A stretch of DNA of 37,599 bases. Origin: Bacilli bacterium (GTDB lineage: Bacteria; Bacillota_I; Bacilli_A; RF39; UBA660). The stretch lies in assembly GCA_017542465.1 (NCBI GenBank), contig JAFXXB010000043.1, forward strand, positions 1 through 37,599, given 5' to 3'. The first letter of the stretch is position 1. Each line of letters begins with the position of its first letter. The position numbers were made by a program, and so were the translations under genes. The notes beneath the pieces are model-generated. The model was given only the letters and a program-made list of their open reading frames with translations, was not told the DNA's origin and searched no databases. This document shows positions 1 to 10,306 of the stretch, one piece after another.

Positions 1-3000
1 CAATGGGAGATGTAACTGCTCCTGTAAGTAAAATCACACCTTATATTGAAGGTGGAATTACATCAATTTATAAGACTAGTGGTTCATTATCATTTAATAA
101 TGGTAAGTTAAAAGGTGCTGTTGATGCATTCCAAGGAGCCGTTGATAGCGTAAGAGAAGGATATGAAATCTATTACGATAATGAAGATCATTCAGTTAAT
201 GCATTAAAGATTAGAACATACAGTGTATCTGATGTTTCTAGTACACCTGTTTCTAAGATGCCTAAAGATGGAAATGGTTATGCTAGAATTTCATATAAAC
301 CTAGTGTTACTGAATCATTATCTAATGTAACAATAGTAGGTGAAATTACTGGTGAAGGAACAGGTTCACAAGGAACAAACGGTATTTCTAATACTGAAAT
401 ATCTGGTAAAGATTTTGAATATACAGGAGACGAAGAAAGATATGTTGTACCTGAATCAGGTATATATAGATTAGAAACTTGGGGAGCATCTGGTGGACAC
501 AGCTTATGTAATGGTAATGAATGTGGACAACCTGGATATGGTTCTTATTCATCTGGTTATATTTATTTAACAGCTGGTCAAATACTATATATTAATGTAG
601 GTGGTCAAGGTGGAATTGGTATTCTACATGGTACTGCTACAGGTGGATATAATGGTGGAGGAACAGGTTCTTGGGATGGATCTGATGATGAAGCCTCAGG
701 TGGTGGTGGAGGAGCAACTCACATCGCTACGAAATCAGGTTTATTATCATCATTAGAAAGTAATAAAGATAAAGTATTAATTGTTTCTGGAGCTGGTGGA
801 GGAAGTTCTTATTCCTATAGAGCTGGTTCTGGAGGTGGAAAAACTGGTGGAACTGGTGCATCAAGCACTTTATCTGGTAATCAAACAACAGGATATGCAT
901 TTGGACAAGGTCAAAATGGTTCTGGTGCAGCAGACTCTGATGGTGTTGCCGGAGGAGGAGCTGGATGGTATGGTGGTTATATGAATAACCAAAGTTATCA
1001 ATCATGTGGTTCTGGTGGATCAGGTTATATCGGTAATACTAGATTATATAATAAACACATGTATGGTTATAATATTCAAACATCAGATGATGAATCAGAT
1101 AAGACTTTATCTAATGGTACTTCATCATGTACTTCTGCTGATCCAACTGAAGATTGTGCAAAAGAAGGAAATGGATATGCACGTATTACATTTATTCAAG
1201 GTTCAGGAGATTTCAATTATACTAATGGTGAACAAGAATATACTGTAAGTAAATCAGGATTATATAAGATAGAAACTTGGGGAGCCCAAGGTGGAAATAA
1301 CGGTGGTTATGGTGGATATTCAGTTGGATATACATATTTAACTACTGGAGATAAACTATATATTAATGTTGGTGGAGCTGGTACTGGAGATGGTACACAT
1401 CAATATAGATATGGTGGATACAATGGTGGTGGCGATGCCATAGGAGATGGTGATGGTAATACTAGACAAGCATCTGGTGGCGGAGCAACACATATTGCTA
1501 TATCATCAGGATTATTATCTACATTTGAAAATAAACAAGATGACTTATTAATTGTTTCAGGTGGTGGCGGAGGCCATGGATTTAACGTAGTTCAAGATCG
1601 AAATATTATCGGACATGCTGGTGGTTATGTTGGTGTCGGTGGAACAGATAATAATGTTGTAACTGGTGGCTCTCAAACTGAAGGTGGTAGTTGCGGTGGA
1701 ACTCAAAGTAATTATTGTCAAGATGGTTCATTTGGACAAGGAGGATCTGCTGCTTATGCCGGAGGTGGCGGAGGCTACTACGGTGGAGCTGATTATTGCC
1801 AAGCAAACTCAGGTGGCTCTGGTTATATAGGTAATACTAAATTATTTGATAAACAAATGTATTGTTATAACTGTCAAACAAGTAATGATTATGCAACTAA
1901 GACTGTTTCTAATGGAACAGATTCATGTCATTCATCTGGACCTGTAAGTAATTGTGCAAAAGAAGGAAACGGATATGCTCGTATATCATTTATCAATTCT
2001 TCTACAGGATTTGATTATACAAATGATGAACAAGTATATACTGTTACATCATCAGGATTATATAAGATAGAGACTTGGGGAGCTCAAGGTGGAGCAGCCT
2101 TAGATTCTGTCGGTGGATATGGTGGATATTCTATTGGTTATGCATATTTAACAATGGGAGAAAAACTATATATTAATGTTGGTGGTGCTGGAATTACGCA
2201 CGATAACACCGTTGAATTCTTAAATGGAGGATACAATGGTGGTGGTAAAGCAATTCACAACAATAATGGTGATGGATATGATGCTTATAGAGGATCAGGT
2301 GGAGGAGCAACACATATTGCTACTTCTACAGGATTACTATCTACTTTTGAAAATAAACAAACAGATTTATTAATTGTTGCCGGAGGCGGTGGTGGTGCAT
2401 CTACATTTAGAACGCATCATAGTACTGCTGGTTCTGGTGGTGGTATAAATGGTGTTTCTGCAGTTATGATTTCTGGTGATGGTACTGCTGGTACTGGAGG
2501 AACTCAAACTGCTGCTGGTACACCTGCTGGTTCATTTGGTTTAGGTGGAGATGCAATTCAATCACCTGGATGGGGTGAATCTGGTGGAGCCGGAGGAGGC
2601 GGAGGTTACTATGGTGGTGGCCGTGGTGATAATAACTCTGGCGGTTCTGGTGGATCAGGTTATATTGGAAACTCTTCCTTACTTGATAAGCACATGTATT
2701 GTTATAATTGTCAAACAAGCAGTGATTATGCAACTAAGACATTATCTGACGGAACTGATTCATGTCATTCACAATCTCCTTCTGTTGATTGTGCAAAAGA
2801 AGGAAATGGATATGCACGTATTACTCAAATCAGTAGTGCAGTTAAATTTGATTATACTAATGGTGAACAAACATATACAGTTCCAAGTACTGGTACATAC
2901 AAATTAGAAACTTGGGGAGCCCAAGGTGGTAATGTTCCAGATTATATCGGTGGATATGGTGGATATTCAGTTGGATATTCATTACTAGAAAATGGACAAA

Positions 3001-6000
3001 AACTTTATATTAATGTAGGTGGTAAAGGTACAGATAACTTATTAACTGTTGGATCTGGTGGATACAATGGTGGAGGAACTGGTACTGGTGGATATTGTGT
3101 AGGACAAAATAGATACTCTGGTTCAGGTGGAGGAGCAACACATATTGCTACTCAATCTGGATTATTATCAACGTTTGAAGAAAATAGAAGTAAAGTATTA
3201 ATTGCATCCGGCGGTGGTGGAGGAGCCAATAACATGGAAAGTGCTAGTGGTTCTGGTGCTGCTGCTGGTGGATACCTAGGTAATACTGCTACATGGACTA
3301 ATCATGGGCATTCATATTATGTTCAACCTGCTGGTGGTTCTCAAACTGCTGGTGGATTAAATGGATATAGTTATACTCCAATTGATAGAGAAGAAGCTGG
3401 ATTTGGCCAAGGTGGTAATCACGAAGGCAGCGACTGTTCTGAAGGTTCCGGTGGAGGAGCTGGATGGTACGGCGGAGGCTGGGGTCACTTTGCTCCAGGT
3501 GCAGGTGGCTCTGGTTATATTGGAAATGCTGACTTATTTGATAAATATATGACATGTTATAATTGTTCAACTAGTGATACTGAAAGTACTAAAACAACAT
3601 CAAATGAATGTCATAGTGAATCACCATTAGCTGAATGTTCCAAAGAAGGTAATGGTTCTGCTGTTATAACTGTTATATCTTCTGATGAAATAGGTACTTA
3701 CACTATTACATATTCTTCTGAAATAGGTACTTTAAGTTTTGTATCTAGAAGTTATGTTGGTACATCAGTAATTGGTGAATTCCCAGTTATAACTGACTTT
3801 GGTGATTACTACTTTGATGGTTGGTATTTAGATACTGATTATACTAAGAGAGTAACTATTGATACTATAGTTGAAGCAAGTACTACATTATATGCTAAAT
3901 GGATAGATAATGCTACATATTGTAGTAGAGAATCAGTATTTGATTTTGATTATAATGGAACAGAACAAGTATTTATCCCTGATTGTGATGGTAAATACAC
4001 ATTAGAAGTATGGGGTGCATCTGGTGGTGGTTTATCTACTACTGCTCAAGTAGCAAATAGAAAAGGTGCTGGTGGATACTCAACTGGTGAGATTAATTTA
4101 ACTAAAGGTGAAACACTTTATATTAATGTAGGAGGACAAGGTACTTTAGGTAACTATCCTGCTGGTGGATATAATGGTGGAGGAGCTGGAGGTAACAGTG
4201 AATCTGGATCAGGTGGAGGAGCAACACACATTGCTACAGCTTCTGGTGTATTATCTTCATTATCTAATAATAAGAATTCTGTATTAATCGTTGCTGGTGG
4301 AGGCGGTGGTACCGACGATACTGGTAATGGTGATTTCGGTGGATATGATGATGGATCTGGTGGATCTGCAGGAGGTTATGAAGGTAATGCTGCTATAGAA
4401 AGTGGTTCTACAAATAATTCTTACCCTGGTGGTAAACAAGACTCAGGTTATGCATTTGGTCAAGGTCAATCTGTATCATCATGTGACTCTGGTGGAGCCG
4501 GAGGTGGATGGTACGGTGGTTATGTATCTAACAGCTGTGGCGGTGGAGGAGCAGGTGGCTCTGGATATATAGCAAATCCTAGATTAATAAATGGAGCAAT
4601 GTATGGATATAAGGTTAAATCTAAATATGCATCAGATAAAGCTAATATAGCTTATCTAGTTCCATTAACAGATAAGATATCTAACGGAAATGTTACATAT
4701 TCAAATGTTCAAACAGCATTCACTGAAGCACAAAATGGAGATACATTGAAACTTATAACTAATGCAGATATATCTTATGATGTAGTTATTCCTAATAAAA
4801 CTGTTACATTTGATTTAAATGGATTTAACTTATCGACAAGTAAGACTATAACTAATGAAGGTACAATGAGTATAGTTAATACAAATACTGGATCAGGAAC
4901 TTCATCAATTATATCTACAAATAGTAATACATTATTAACTAACAATAATAATTTAACTATTAATAATATAAATATTAATGGTTATAATACTATTGATAAT
5001 GCTGGTACATTAGATGCTCAAAGTGTTCATATTAATGCAACTAATCAAGGTATTAAGAATACTAATGAGATGAATGTTGAAAACTCAATTATAAGTGGTA
5101 CAAATTATGGTATTTATAATAATAGTGTTGAAGATGTAACTTTAAGTAATAACTCAATTACTGGTGGATCAGCATTATACAATAATACAACTGGTAAGAT
5201 TACAAGTTATCTAAATAGTATATATGGAGATATTACTAATAATCATTCAAGTGGTATATTAAATATTGATAAAGGTGCTGTTGCTGGTACTTACACAAAT
5301 AAAGGTACATCTGAAGTTACTAATGTTGCTTTATCAAACTCTACAAGTACTAGTGGTCATGTTAGAAATATTAATAACTTTGGTAATATGACAGTTACTA
5401 ATTCAACATTCACTCAAACAAGTACTTATGCTTGCAACGGATGCACGGATAATTCTGTAGGTATTAGAAATAATTCTACTGGTAACTTAATTAGTTCTTA
5501 TAACACATTTAATATTACTAATGACTATGGTTCTAGAAATAGATGGTTAATAGGATTCGAGAATATTGGTATATTAAGATCAAGTAACGATACAGTTAAC
5601 TTGAATAATGGTTATAGAACAGCGATTATATATAATAGTACAAGTAATCAAGCAACTGTTGGTAATATTACATCTACTATTACAAATGGTCGAGAGAACA
5701 TAGCGTTTAATAACCAAGCAGGTATTTTAAATATCACAAGTGGAAACGTAGAGATTAAGAATAGTTATGATGCTTATGGTGTAGGACAATATGCAGGTAC
5801 CACAACAAGTAATGCTATTAATTACAACATGCATGATAATACTTATTCTAGAGCGTTCTACATAGCCGGTGGTACATTAAATACTGAAGGTGGAGATAGT
5901 AGAATTTATGCTACATCAAATTCATATATGGTTGAACATAGTTCAGGTACAGTTAATTTAACTAGTGGTGCTTATGAAATTAAAGCTCCTACAACATACT

Positions 6001-6416
6001 TCACTAGTATGTCTCAAGGAACATTAAATATCGCTGGAGGAACATATACATCTATTGCTACAGGAACAGCTAATGGTATTAACATGAGTGGAGGAACATT
6101 AACTATTACAGGTGGTAATATCTCAATGACTGGTACTACAGCAACTGGCATTAATGCTTCTAATGGATTAATTACAATTGGTACATTAGGTGGAGGAGTA
6201 TCTACTACAAATCCATACATTGAAGCTATTGGATCAACAAGTGGAACTGGTATAACTACTGGTGAAGCAGACTTATACTTCTATGATGGTAAAGTAGTTG
6301 CTACAACTACTCCAAGATCTGGATTCTTAAATGGTACTGAAGATGGATATGATCTTAAAGAATTTACTGATCCTAATACTGGATATAAGTATTGCATCTT
6401 AGATGTAACTTATTAG
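1..6416 (+). CDS. Giant glycine-rich repeat surface protein, 5'-truncated by the window
   Basis: The reading frame is open from the window edge, so the ATG at position 3 is probably internal; about 2137 residues are visible. Residues 70-100 look like the end of an earlier module. Five long modules follow, starting near residues 137, 403, 669, 948 and 1313. Each opens with a beta-strand and ETWGAQGG/EVWGASGG, continues with GGYGGYS, LYINVGG, GGYNGGG, GGGATHIA and LLIVSGGGGG, and (the first four) ends with a Cys-containing stretch and GNGYARI. This matches the bacterial glycine-rich domain also found in ALK/LTK receptors. Residues about 1230-1300 resemble an InlB/Flg_new repeat (FDGWYLD, LYAKW). 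Residues about 1550-2137 are Asn/Thr/Ser/Gly-rich short repeats typical of a right-handed beta-helix. There is no LPXTG motif or C-terminal membrane helix, so anchoring must lie in the missing N-terminus or be non-covalent. Role as adhesin or surface-layer protein is inference. Confidence 0.8.
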   Translation, partial: MGDVTAPVSKITPYIEGGITSIYKTSGSLSFNNGKLKGAVDAFQGAVDSVREGYEIYYDNEDHSVNALKIRTYSVSDVSSTPVSKMPKDGNGYARISYKPSVTESLSNVTIVGEITGEGTGSQGTNGISNTEISGKDFEYTGDEERYVVPESGIYRLETWGASGGHSLCNGNECGQPGYGSYSSGYIYLTAGQILYINVGGQGGIGILHGTATGGYNGGGTGSWDGSDDEASGGGGGATHIATKSGLLSSLESNKDKVLIVSGAGGGSSYSYRAGSGGGKTGGTGASSTLSGNQTTGYAFGQGQNGSGAADSDGVAGGGAGWYGGYMNNQSYQSCGSGGSGYIGNTRLYNKHMYGYNIQTSDDESDKTLSNGTSSCTSADPTEDCAKEGNGYARITFIQGSGDFNYTNGEQEYTVSKSGLYKIETWGAQGGNNGGYGGYSVGYTYLTTGDKLYINVGGAGTGDGTHQYRYGGYNGGGDAIGDGDGNTRQASGGGATHIAISSGLLSTFENKQDDLLIVSGGGGGHGFNVVQDRNIIGHAGGYVGVGGTDNNVVTGGSQTEGGSCGGTQSNYCQDGSFGQGGSAAYAGGGGGYYGGADYCQANSGGSGYIGNTKLFDKQMYCYNCQTSNDYATKTVSNGTDSCHSSGPVSNCAKEGNGYARISFINSSTGFDYTNDEQVYTVTSSGLYKIETWGAQGGAALDSVGGYGGYSIGYAYLTMGEKLYINVGGAGITHDNTVEFLNGGYNGGGKAIHNNNGDGYDAYRGSGGGATHIATSTGLLSTFENKQTDLLIVAGGGGGASTFRTHHSTAGSGGGINGVSAVMISGDGTAGTGGTQTAAGTPAGSFGLGGDAIQSPGWGESGGAGGGGGYYGGGRGDNNSGGSGGSGYIGNSSLLDKHMYCYNCQTSSDYATKTLSDGTDSCHSQSPSVDCAKEGNGYARITQISSAVKFDYTNGEQTYTVPSTGTYKLETWGAQGGNVPDYIGGYGGYSVGYSLLENGQKLYINVGGKGTDNLLTVGSGGYNGGGTGTGGYCVGQNRYSGSGGGATHIATQSGLLSTFEENRSKVLIASGGGGGANNMESASGSGAAAGGYLGNTATWTNHGHSYYVQPAGGSQTAGGLNGYSYTPIDREEAGFGQGGNHEGSDCSEGSGGGAGWYGGGWGHFAPGAGGSGYIGNADLFDKYMTCYNCSTSDTESTKTTSNECHSESPLAECSKEGNGSAVITVISSDEIGTYTITYSSEIGTLSFVSRSYVGTSVIGEFPVITDFGDYYFDGWYLDTDYTKRVTIDTIVEASTTLYAKWIDNATYCSRESVFDFDYNGTEQVFIPDCDGKYTLEVWGASGGGLSTTAQVANRKGAGGYSTGEINLTKGETLYINVGGQGTLGNYPAGGYNGGGAGGNSESGSGGGATHIATASGVLSSLSNNKNSVLIVAGGGGGTDDTGNGDFGGYDDGSGGSAGGYEGNAAIESGSTNNSYPGGKQDSGYAFGQGQSVSSCDSGGAGGGWYGGYVSNSCGGGGAGGSGYIANPRLINGAMYGYKVKSKYASDKANIAYLVPLTDKISNGNVTYSNVQTAFTEAQNGDTLKLITNADISYDVVIPNKTVTFDLNGFNLSTSKTITNEGTMSIVNTNTGSGTSSIISTNSNTLLTNNNNLTINNININGYNTIDNAGTLDAQSVHINATNQGIKNTNEMNVENSIISGTNYGIYNNSVEDVTLSNNSITGGSALYNNTTGKITSYLNSIYGDITNNHSSGILNIDKGAVAGTYTNKGTSEVTNVALSNSTSTSGHVRNINNFGNMTVTNSTFTQTSTYACNGCTDNSVGIRNNSTGNLISSYNTFNITNDYGSRNRWLIGFENIGILRSSNDTVNLNNGYRTAIIYNSTSNQATVGNITSTITNGRENIAFNNQAGILNITSGNVEIKNSYDAYGVGQYAGTTTSNAINYNMHDNTYSRAFYIAGGTLNTEGGDSRIYATSNSYMVEHSSGTVNLTSGAYEIKAPTTYFTSMSQGTLNIAGGTYTSIATGTANGINMSGGTLTITGGNISMTGTTATGINASNGLITIGTLGGGVSTTNPYIEAIGSTSGTGITTGEADLYFYDGKVVATTTPRSGFLNGTEDGYDLKEFTDPNTGYKYCILDVTY
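411..4610 (+). repeat. Tandem glycine-rich protein modules within the giant gene
   Basis: Five in-frame modules of roughly 265-280 codons begin near nt 411, 1210, 2008, 2845 and 3940. Spacing is regular for the first four. The fifth comes after an inserted InlB/Flg_new-like stretch at about nt 3690-3905. Modules 2, 3 and 4 are the closest to one another (shared ETWGAQGG and GGYGGYS blocks). The DNA of the copies has diverged at synonymous sites, so this is an old expansion and not a recent nucleotide-level duplication. Confidence 0.8.
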
Positions 6417-6422
6417 AAAGAT

Positions 6423-6449
6423 AAAACACTTCTATATAGAAGTGTTTTT
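6423..6449 (+). terminator. Terminator after the surface-protein gene
   Basis: A perfect 26-bp palindrome (AAAACACTTC-TATATA-GAAGTGTTTT) lies 6 nt after the stop codon. T and A runs at its ends mean it can work in both directions. Confidence 0.85.
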
Positions 6450-6459
6450 CTTATATAAA

Positions 6460-6483
6460 AAATAGAGTATTTCTACTCTATTT
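6460..6483 (-). terminator. Terminator of the minus-strand FemABX gene
   Basis: Ten-bp arms AAATAGAGTA/TACTCTATTT enclose a 4-nt loop. On the minus strand they are followed by a T-rich tract. The hairpin overlaps the femABX stop codon. Confidence 0.8.
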
Positions 6484-7716
6484 ATAATCAGGATGTTGAT
6501 TAAATTCATCTTCAATAAATGATGTTTTAATTAATCTGCTGAATAATCCTTCATTAACGATATAATCAAATTCACCAATAAATTCAAACACAATTGGATT
6601 CCATTTCATTTTAAATTCATCTAATCCTTTATACATTGTACTGCTATCAAATTTACCAGTCATTCCACCCATATCTAAATAACTAAAGTATGGTTTATAT
6701 CTTTCAATAATTGCACAATATAAGAAATAATTTGGATTATATTTTTTGTATTCTTCAGAATAACCAGATGTTATAACTGATATTCTATTATAATGTTTAA
6801 CTATAATAGCTCCACCTACAATAGCTGTTTTGTTTTTCTTTAAACTTTCAGTAGCTAATAGTATGTTATTTTTTATATTCTCTAATAATCTATCAGATGC
6901 CATCTTTCTAGTTAAGTTGTTAGGAGATGGGTCAGATTGAATAATACTATTAAGTGATTCATTTTTTAATTGTTCTTGTTCATATAATTTCTTAATACTT
7001 TCAAGTCTTGATTCAAAATCCATTTGTACTAAAACTAAATCAATAGATTTATCTTTATCAAATACATTATAGAATGTTTTATAATAATTAGCTGTTCTTT
7101 TAGTTTTAAGCATTGGATATAACTTATCTATATCTTTAACATCACCAGTTATAAGTGACATACCTTGTTTAATTGTTTTTCTAACCTTTTTACGACATTC
7201 TCTATCTATCTTCTTTATATCAAATGTTTTTAAATCTATATATGCATTATATCTTGGTTGCATTAAATCAAATTCTTTTAATTCTTTTCTTCTTTTAACT
7301 CCAAAGTTAGTTAACTCATCAATAATTTTAACATTACCATTGTAAGTCATTACGAATTTATGAGCTTTATCAGTTGTTCCTATAATAATCTCTGGATTAA
7401 ACTTAATAAATACATATTCTTGAGGTTCATAATATTCTTTTAAAGCATTTAAGAATTCTTTTACTAATGCTTCATTATAATAATCTATTAATATACCTTT
7501 AGGAGCATATCCATATCTAGATTTACCAGTTATAGTTTTAGACAATATTAAAGCGGCAGCAACTAGTGTGTTCCCGTCTCCATAACCTATATACTCATAG
7601 TCATATCCATTATCAGCCATAACAAGCGCATACTTTTGAGTTTGCATGTAACTGTTTAAAGGATGTGATGAAGCAAATTCTAAAAATTGTTCAGGTGAAA
7701 TAGTATATATTCTCAC
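6478..7716 (-). CDS. FemABX-family aminoacyltransferase (peptidoglycan interpeptide bridge)
   Basis: About 412 residues. FemABX enzymes move an amino acid from aminoacyl-tRNA to the stem peptide of lipid II or peptidoglycan in the cytoplasm. The opening (SHPLNSYMQTQKYA), the conserved GYAPKG block, a charged helical arm near residues 235-260 (the tRNA-synthetase-like coiled coil of FemA/FemX), and the C-terminal Y-x-LDMGGMTG...GLDEFKMKWNP block are family hallmarks. Two in-frame GTG starts exist. The AGGGAG ribosome-binding site (7725-7730) overlaps the GTG at 7725 but sits 8 nt before the GTG at 7716, so 7716 is chosen. It stands alone, convergent with the surface-protein gene. Which residue it adds cannot be read from sequence. 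Confidence 0.9.
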   Translation of the reverse strand: MRIYTISPEQFLEFASSHPLNSYMQTQKYALVMADNGYDYEYIGYGDGNTLVAAALILSKTITGKSRYGYAPKGILIDYYNEALVKEFLNALKEYYEPQEYVFIKFNPEIIIGTTDKAHKFVMTYNGNVKIIDELTNFGVKRRKELKEFDLMQPRYNAYIDLKTFDIKKIDRECRKKVRKTIKQGMSLITGDVKDIDKLYPMLKTKRTANYYKTFYNVFDKDKSIDLVLVQMDFESRLESIKKLYEQEQLKNESLNSIIQSDPSPNNLTRKMASDRLLENIKNNILLATESLKKNKTAIVGGAIIVKHYNRISVITSGYSEEYKKYNPNYFLYCAIIERYKPYFSYLDMGGMTGKFDSSTMYKGLDEFKMKWNPIVFEFIGEFDYIVNEGLFSRLIKTSFIEDEFNQHPDYK

Positions 7717-7742
7717 ACTTAACACTCCCTCATACTAATAGT

Positions 7743-7751
7743 ATTATAACA
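7743..7751 (-). promoter_or_regulatory. Extended -10 promoter for femABX
   Basis: On the minus strand TGTTATAAT occurs about 27 nt upstream of the chosen start, giving a leader of about 20 nt. Confidence 0.6.
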
Positions 7752-7818
7752 TATTTATTAATAAAATGAATTAATTATTGATAATAATTTAGGAATAGTC
7801 TATAATACTTATTAATTG

Positions 7819-7847
7819 TTGAAAAAAAGCCATAAATATGGTAAATT
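7819..7847 (+). promoter_or_regulatory. Promoter for secG
   Basis: TTGAAA (7819-7824), a 17-nt spacer and TAAATT (7842-7847) with an upstream TG. The predicted start point is about 17 nt before the secG ATG. A second TATAAT lies at 7801-7806. Confidence 0.55.
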
Positions 7848-7870
7848 ATTTAAGGAAAACAGGTGATTTT

Positions 7871-8086
7871 ATGGAAACAGCATTAATAGTAATTTCTATT
7901 ATATTAATAGTATTAGTATTATTACAAAGTAGTAAAGCACAAGATGGTGGACAAATCATTTCAGGTGGAAATGCAGAATTATTCATGAATGTTAAGGAAA
8001 GAGGATCAGAATTATTCCTATCTAGATTAACATTAGTTCTTGGTTTAGCATTCTTTATAATATCATTAATATTATATTTACAATAG
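7871..8086 (+). CDS. secG: Preprotein translocase subunit SecG
   Basis: A 71-residue membrane protein, normal SecG size, of the SecYEG channel. Two hydrophobic helices (residues about 3-20 and 48-70) flank a polar loop containing SSKAQDGG and the SGGNAELF stretch typical of SecG. The start is the ATG at 7871, preceded by AGGTGATTTT. A longer in-frame ATG at 7838 would add 11 polar residues and overlaps the promoter -10, so it is rejected. The gene precedes rnr and smpB, as in Bacillus, although a terminator separates secG from rnr. Confidence 0.93.
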   Translation: METALIVISIILIVLVLLQSSKAQDGGQIISGGNAELFMNVKERGSELFLSRLTLVLGLAFFIISLILYLQ

Positions 8087-8106
8087 GAAAGCAATTTCCT
8101 ATTTTT
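8082..8106 (+). terminator. Terminator after secG
   Basis: Nine-bp stem AATAGGAAA/TTTCCTATT with a GCAA loop and a T run, overlapping the secG stop. It is followed at once by a second hairpin (8110-8128, TTATAAGCA/TGCTTATAA), so readthrough into rnr may be partial. Confidence 0.75.
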
Positions 8107-8122
8107 CGTTATAAGCATTGCT

Positions 8123-8138
8123 TATAATATGATAAAAT
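8123..8138 (+). promoter_or_regulatory. Promoter region for rnr-smpB
   Basis: TATAAT at 8123-8128 and an overlapping extended -10 (TGATAAAAT, 8130-8138) give a leader of about 15-25 nt before the rnr ATG. No good -35 is seen. Confidence 0.45.
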
Positions 8139-8157
8139 TAAGGTGTAGGTGATACAA

Positions 8158-10305
8158 ATGAAAGAAAAAGTATTAGATTTATTAACAACTCAATATGATG
8201 CTTTATCTTTAGAATCTTTAGTAGAAAAATTAGATCTTAAAACTACAGAAGAAATAGGTATGTTACAAGATGTATTAAATGATTTAGTGGCTTCTTATGA
8301 TCTATATTTAACTAAGAAGAATAAATATATATTATTAGAGAAAATGTCTAATTTTAAAATAGGAATTGTAGATGTTAAAGAAAAAGGGTTTGGTTTTTTA
8401 CTTAATGAAGAAGGTAAAGATATACACATAGAAAAAGAACAATTAAATGGTGCTTTAGATGGTGATAAAGTTCTTGTTGAAGTAATTGGTACAAATCCTT
8501 CTAAACCAGAAGGTAAAGTATTAAAAGTTCTTGAAAGAGATAAAAGAAATATTGTTGGAGAAGTTAAAGTTATTAAATCTAAAAAAGTATTTGTAACTGA
8601 AGATAAGAAGTTTAAGAATACTCCAATTAATATTGCTCAAGAAGATTTAAATAAATGTGTAGAAGGCGAAATAATAGCTGTAACAATAGATGATGAATTA
8701 AGCAGACCAAATAGTATTGTTGGATCTATTAAGGCTAAAATAGGCCACAAAGATGATCCAGGAATGGATATTATTGAATTAGCAGCTAAATATGATGTAT
8801 TTGAAGAATTCCCTGCAGATGCAATGGAACAAGCTAATTCATTACCAACTGAAGTAACTGAAAAAGATTGGTATGGAAGAAAAGATTTAAGAGATAAGAT
8901 TATTTATACTATAGATGGTAAAGATACAAAGGATATAGATGATGCTGTAGGTGTTGAAAAACTACCTAATGGTAATTATAAATTATATGTTTGTATCGCT
9001 GATGTTTCTTATTATATTCAAGAGGGTTCGCCTTTAGATAAAGAAGCATTAAATAGAGCAACATCTAATTATCCTGCTGATAAGGTAATACCTATGTTAC
9101 CTCATATAATATCTAATGGTATTTGTTCATTAAATGAAGATGTAGATAGATGCTGTATTGCATGTGAGATGGAAATTAATGGACAAGGTAGAGTAATTGA
9201 TGCTGATGTATATCCAGCAATAATTCATTCTAAAAAGAAGATGAATTATACTGATTGTAATAAAATACTTGAGGATGAAATACCTGAAGGATATGAAGAA
9301 TTTAAAGATGCTTTATTATTAGCTAATGAATTACATAAATTAATTAGAAAAGAAAGACAAGGAAGAGGAGCAACAGACTTTGATACTGTTGAACCTAAAT
9401 TTGTATTTGATGAAAAACATCATGCTATAGATGTAGTAGCAAGAGAACGTGGAGAATTTGAGAAATTAATTGAAGACTTCATGATTGCTGCTAATGAATC
9501 GGTAGCAAGAAAGTTTCAATATTATGATGGATATAATAATGGACTTCCATCTATTTATCGTGTACATGATGTTCCAAGTCCTGAAAAAGTACAACAATTT
9601 ATTCAATTCTGTAATGCATCAGGTTATCCAATTGTAGGTAAGTTTAAAACTATTGAGAATGCTAAAGTATTCCAAAAACTATTAGAACAAATTGATGCTG
9701 AAGGTGAAGAAAGAGAAATAATAATGAAGATGGCTGTTAGATCTATGGCCAAAGCTATTTATTCTAAAAATAATATAGGACACTTTGGTTTAGGATCAAC
9801 ATGTTATACACATTTCACTTCACCAATAAGACGTTATCCTGACTTACAAGTTCATAGATTATTAAGAACATACTTCTTTGAAGGATTAACTGATCAAAGA
9901 ACTGTAAATTATTGGGATGCTCATTTAGATGATATAGCTAAACAATCATCTGATAGAGAAAGAAATGCAGATGAACTTGAAAGAGCTGCTGATGACATGT
10001 TCATGGCTGATTATATGACAGACCATATAGGTGAAGAGTATGATGCTATTGTATCTGGTATAACTGCATTTGGTTTATTTGTTCAATTACCTAATAGAGT
10101 TGAAGGTTTATTAAAATATGAAAATATGCCATCAGATATGTATATATATGATGAAGAACAAAACTATGCTATAGGTAAGAACTCTAAAAAGATTATTAGA
10201 GTTGGATCATATATTCATGTTAAATGTATATCTGCATCTAAATCATTGATGCAAATAGACTTTGAACAAGTTGGACAAGTAGACGATAAGAAGAAGGCTA
10301 GATAA
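8158..10305 (+). CDS. rnr: Ribonuclease R
   Basis: A 715-residue 3'-to-5' exoribonuclease that degrades structured RNA and works with tmRNA/SmpB in non-stop mRNA decay. Order: N-terminal winged-helix region (about 1-65), two cold-shock domains (about 65-215), the RNB catalytic domain (about 230-570), and a C-terminal S1 domain ([19 protein letters not shown]). The metal-binding aspartates D253, D259, D261 and D262 have the 6-2-1 spacing of the family active site. The start is ATG 8158, 7 nt after AGGTG. A GTG at 8149 lies inside that ribosome-binding site and is rejected. smpB begins 1 nt after the stop, so the two are co-transcribed. Confidence 0.96.
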   Translation: MKEKVLDLLTTQYDALSLESLVEKLDLKTTEEIGMLQDVLNDLVASYDLYLTKKNKYILLEKMSNFKIGIVDVKEKGFGFLLNEEGKDIHIEKEQLNGALDGDKVLVEVIGTNPSKPEGKVLKVLERDKRNIVGEVKVIKSKKVFVTEDKKFKNTPINIAQEDLNKCVEGEIIAVTIDDELSRPNSIVGSIKAKIGHKDDPGMDIIELAAKYDVFEEFPADAMEQANSLPTEVTEKDWYGRKDLRDKIIYTIDGKDTKDIDDAVGVEKLPNGNYKLYVCIADVSYYIQEGSPLDKEALNRATSNYPADKVIPMLPHIISNGICSLNEDVDRCCIACEMEINGQGRVIDADVYPAIIHSKKKMNYTDCNKILEDEIPEGYEEFKDALLLANELHKLIRKERQGRGATDFDTVEPKFVFDEKHHAIDVVARERGEFEKLIEDFMIAANESVARKFQYYDGYNNGLPSIYRVHDVPSPEKVQQFIQFCNASGYPIVGKFKTIENAKVFQKLLEQIDAEGEEREIIMKMAVRSMAKAIYSKNNIGHFGLGSTCYTHFTSPIRRYPDLQVHRLLRTYFFEGLTDQRTVNYWDAHLDDIAKQSSDRERNADELERAADDMFMADYMTDHIGEEYDAIVSGITAFGLFVQLPNRVEGLLKYENMPSDMYIYDEEQNYAIGKNSKKIIRVGSYIHVKCISASKSLMQIDFEQVGQVDDKKKAR

Positions 10306-10306
10306 T

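Noticed and set aside
3-5. ATG at the window edge as the true start of the surface protein
   Set aside because: The frame is open to the edge, no ribosome-binding site can be seen, and the following residues continue a module end, so the gene is truncated.
727-3570. Several open frames of 60-120 codons on both strands inside the giant surface-protein gene
   Set aside because: They are shadows of the glycine-rich repeats, have no ribosome-binding sites and encode low-complexity peptides.
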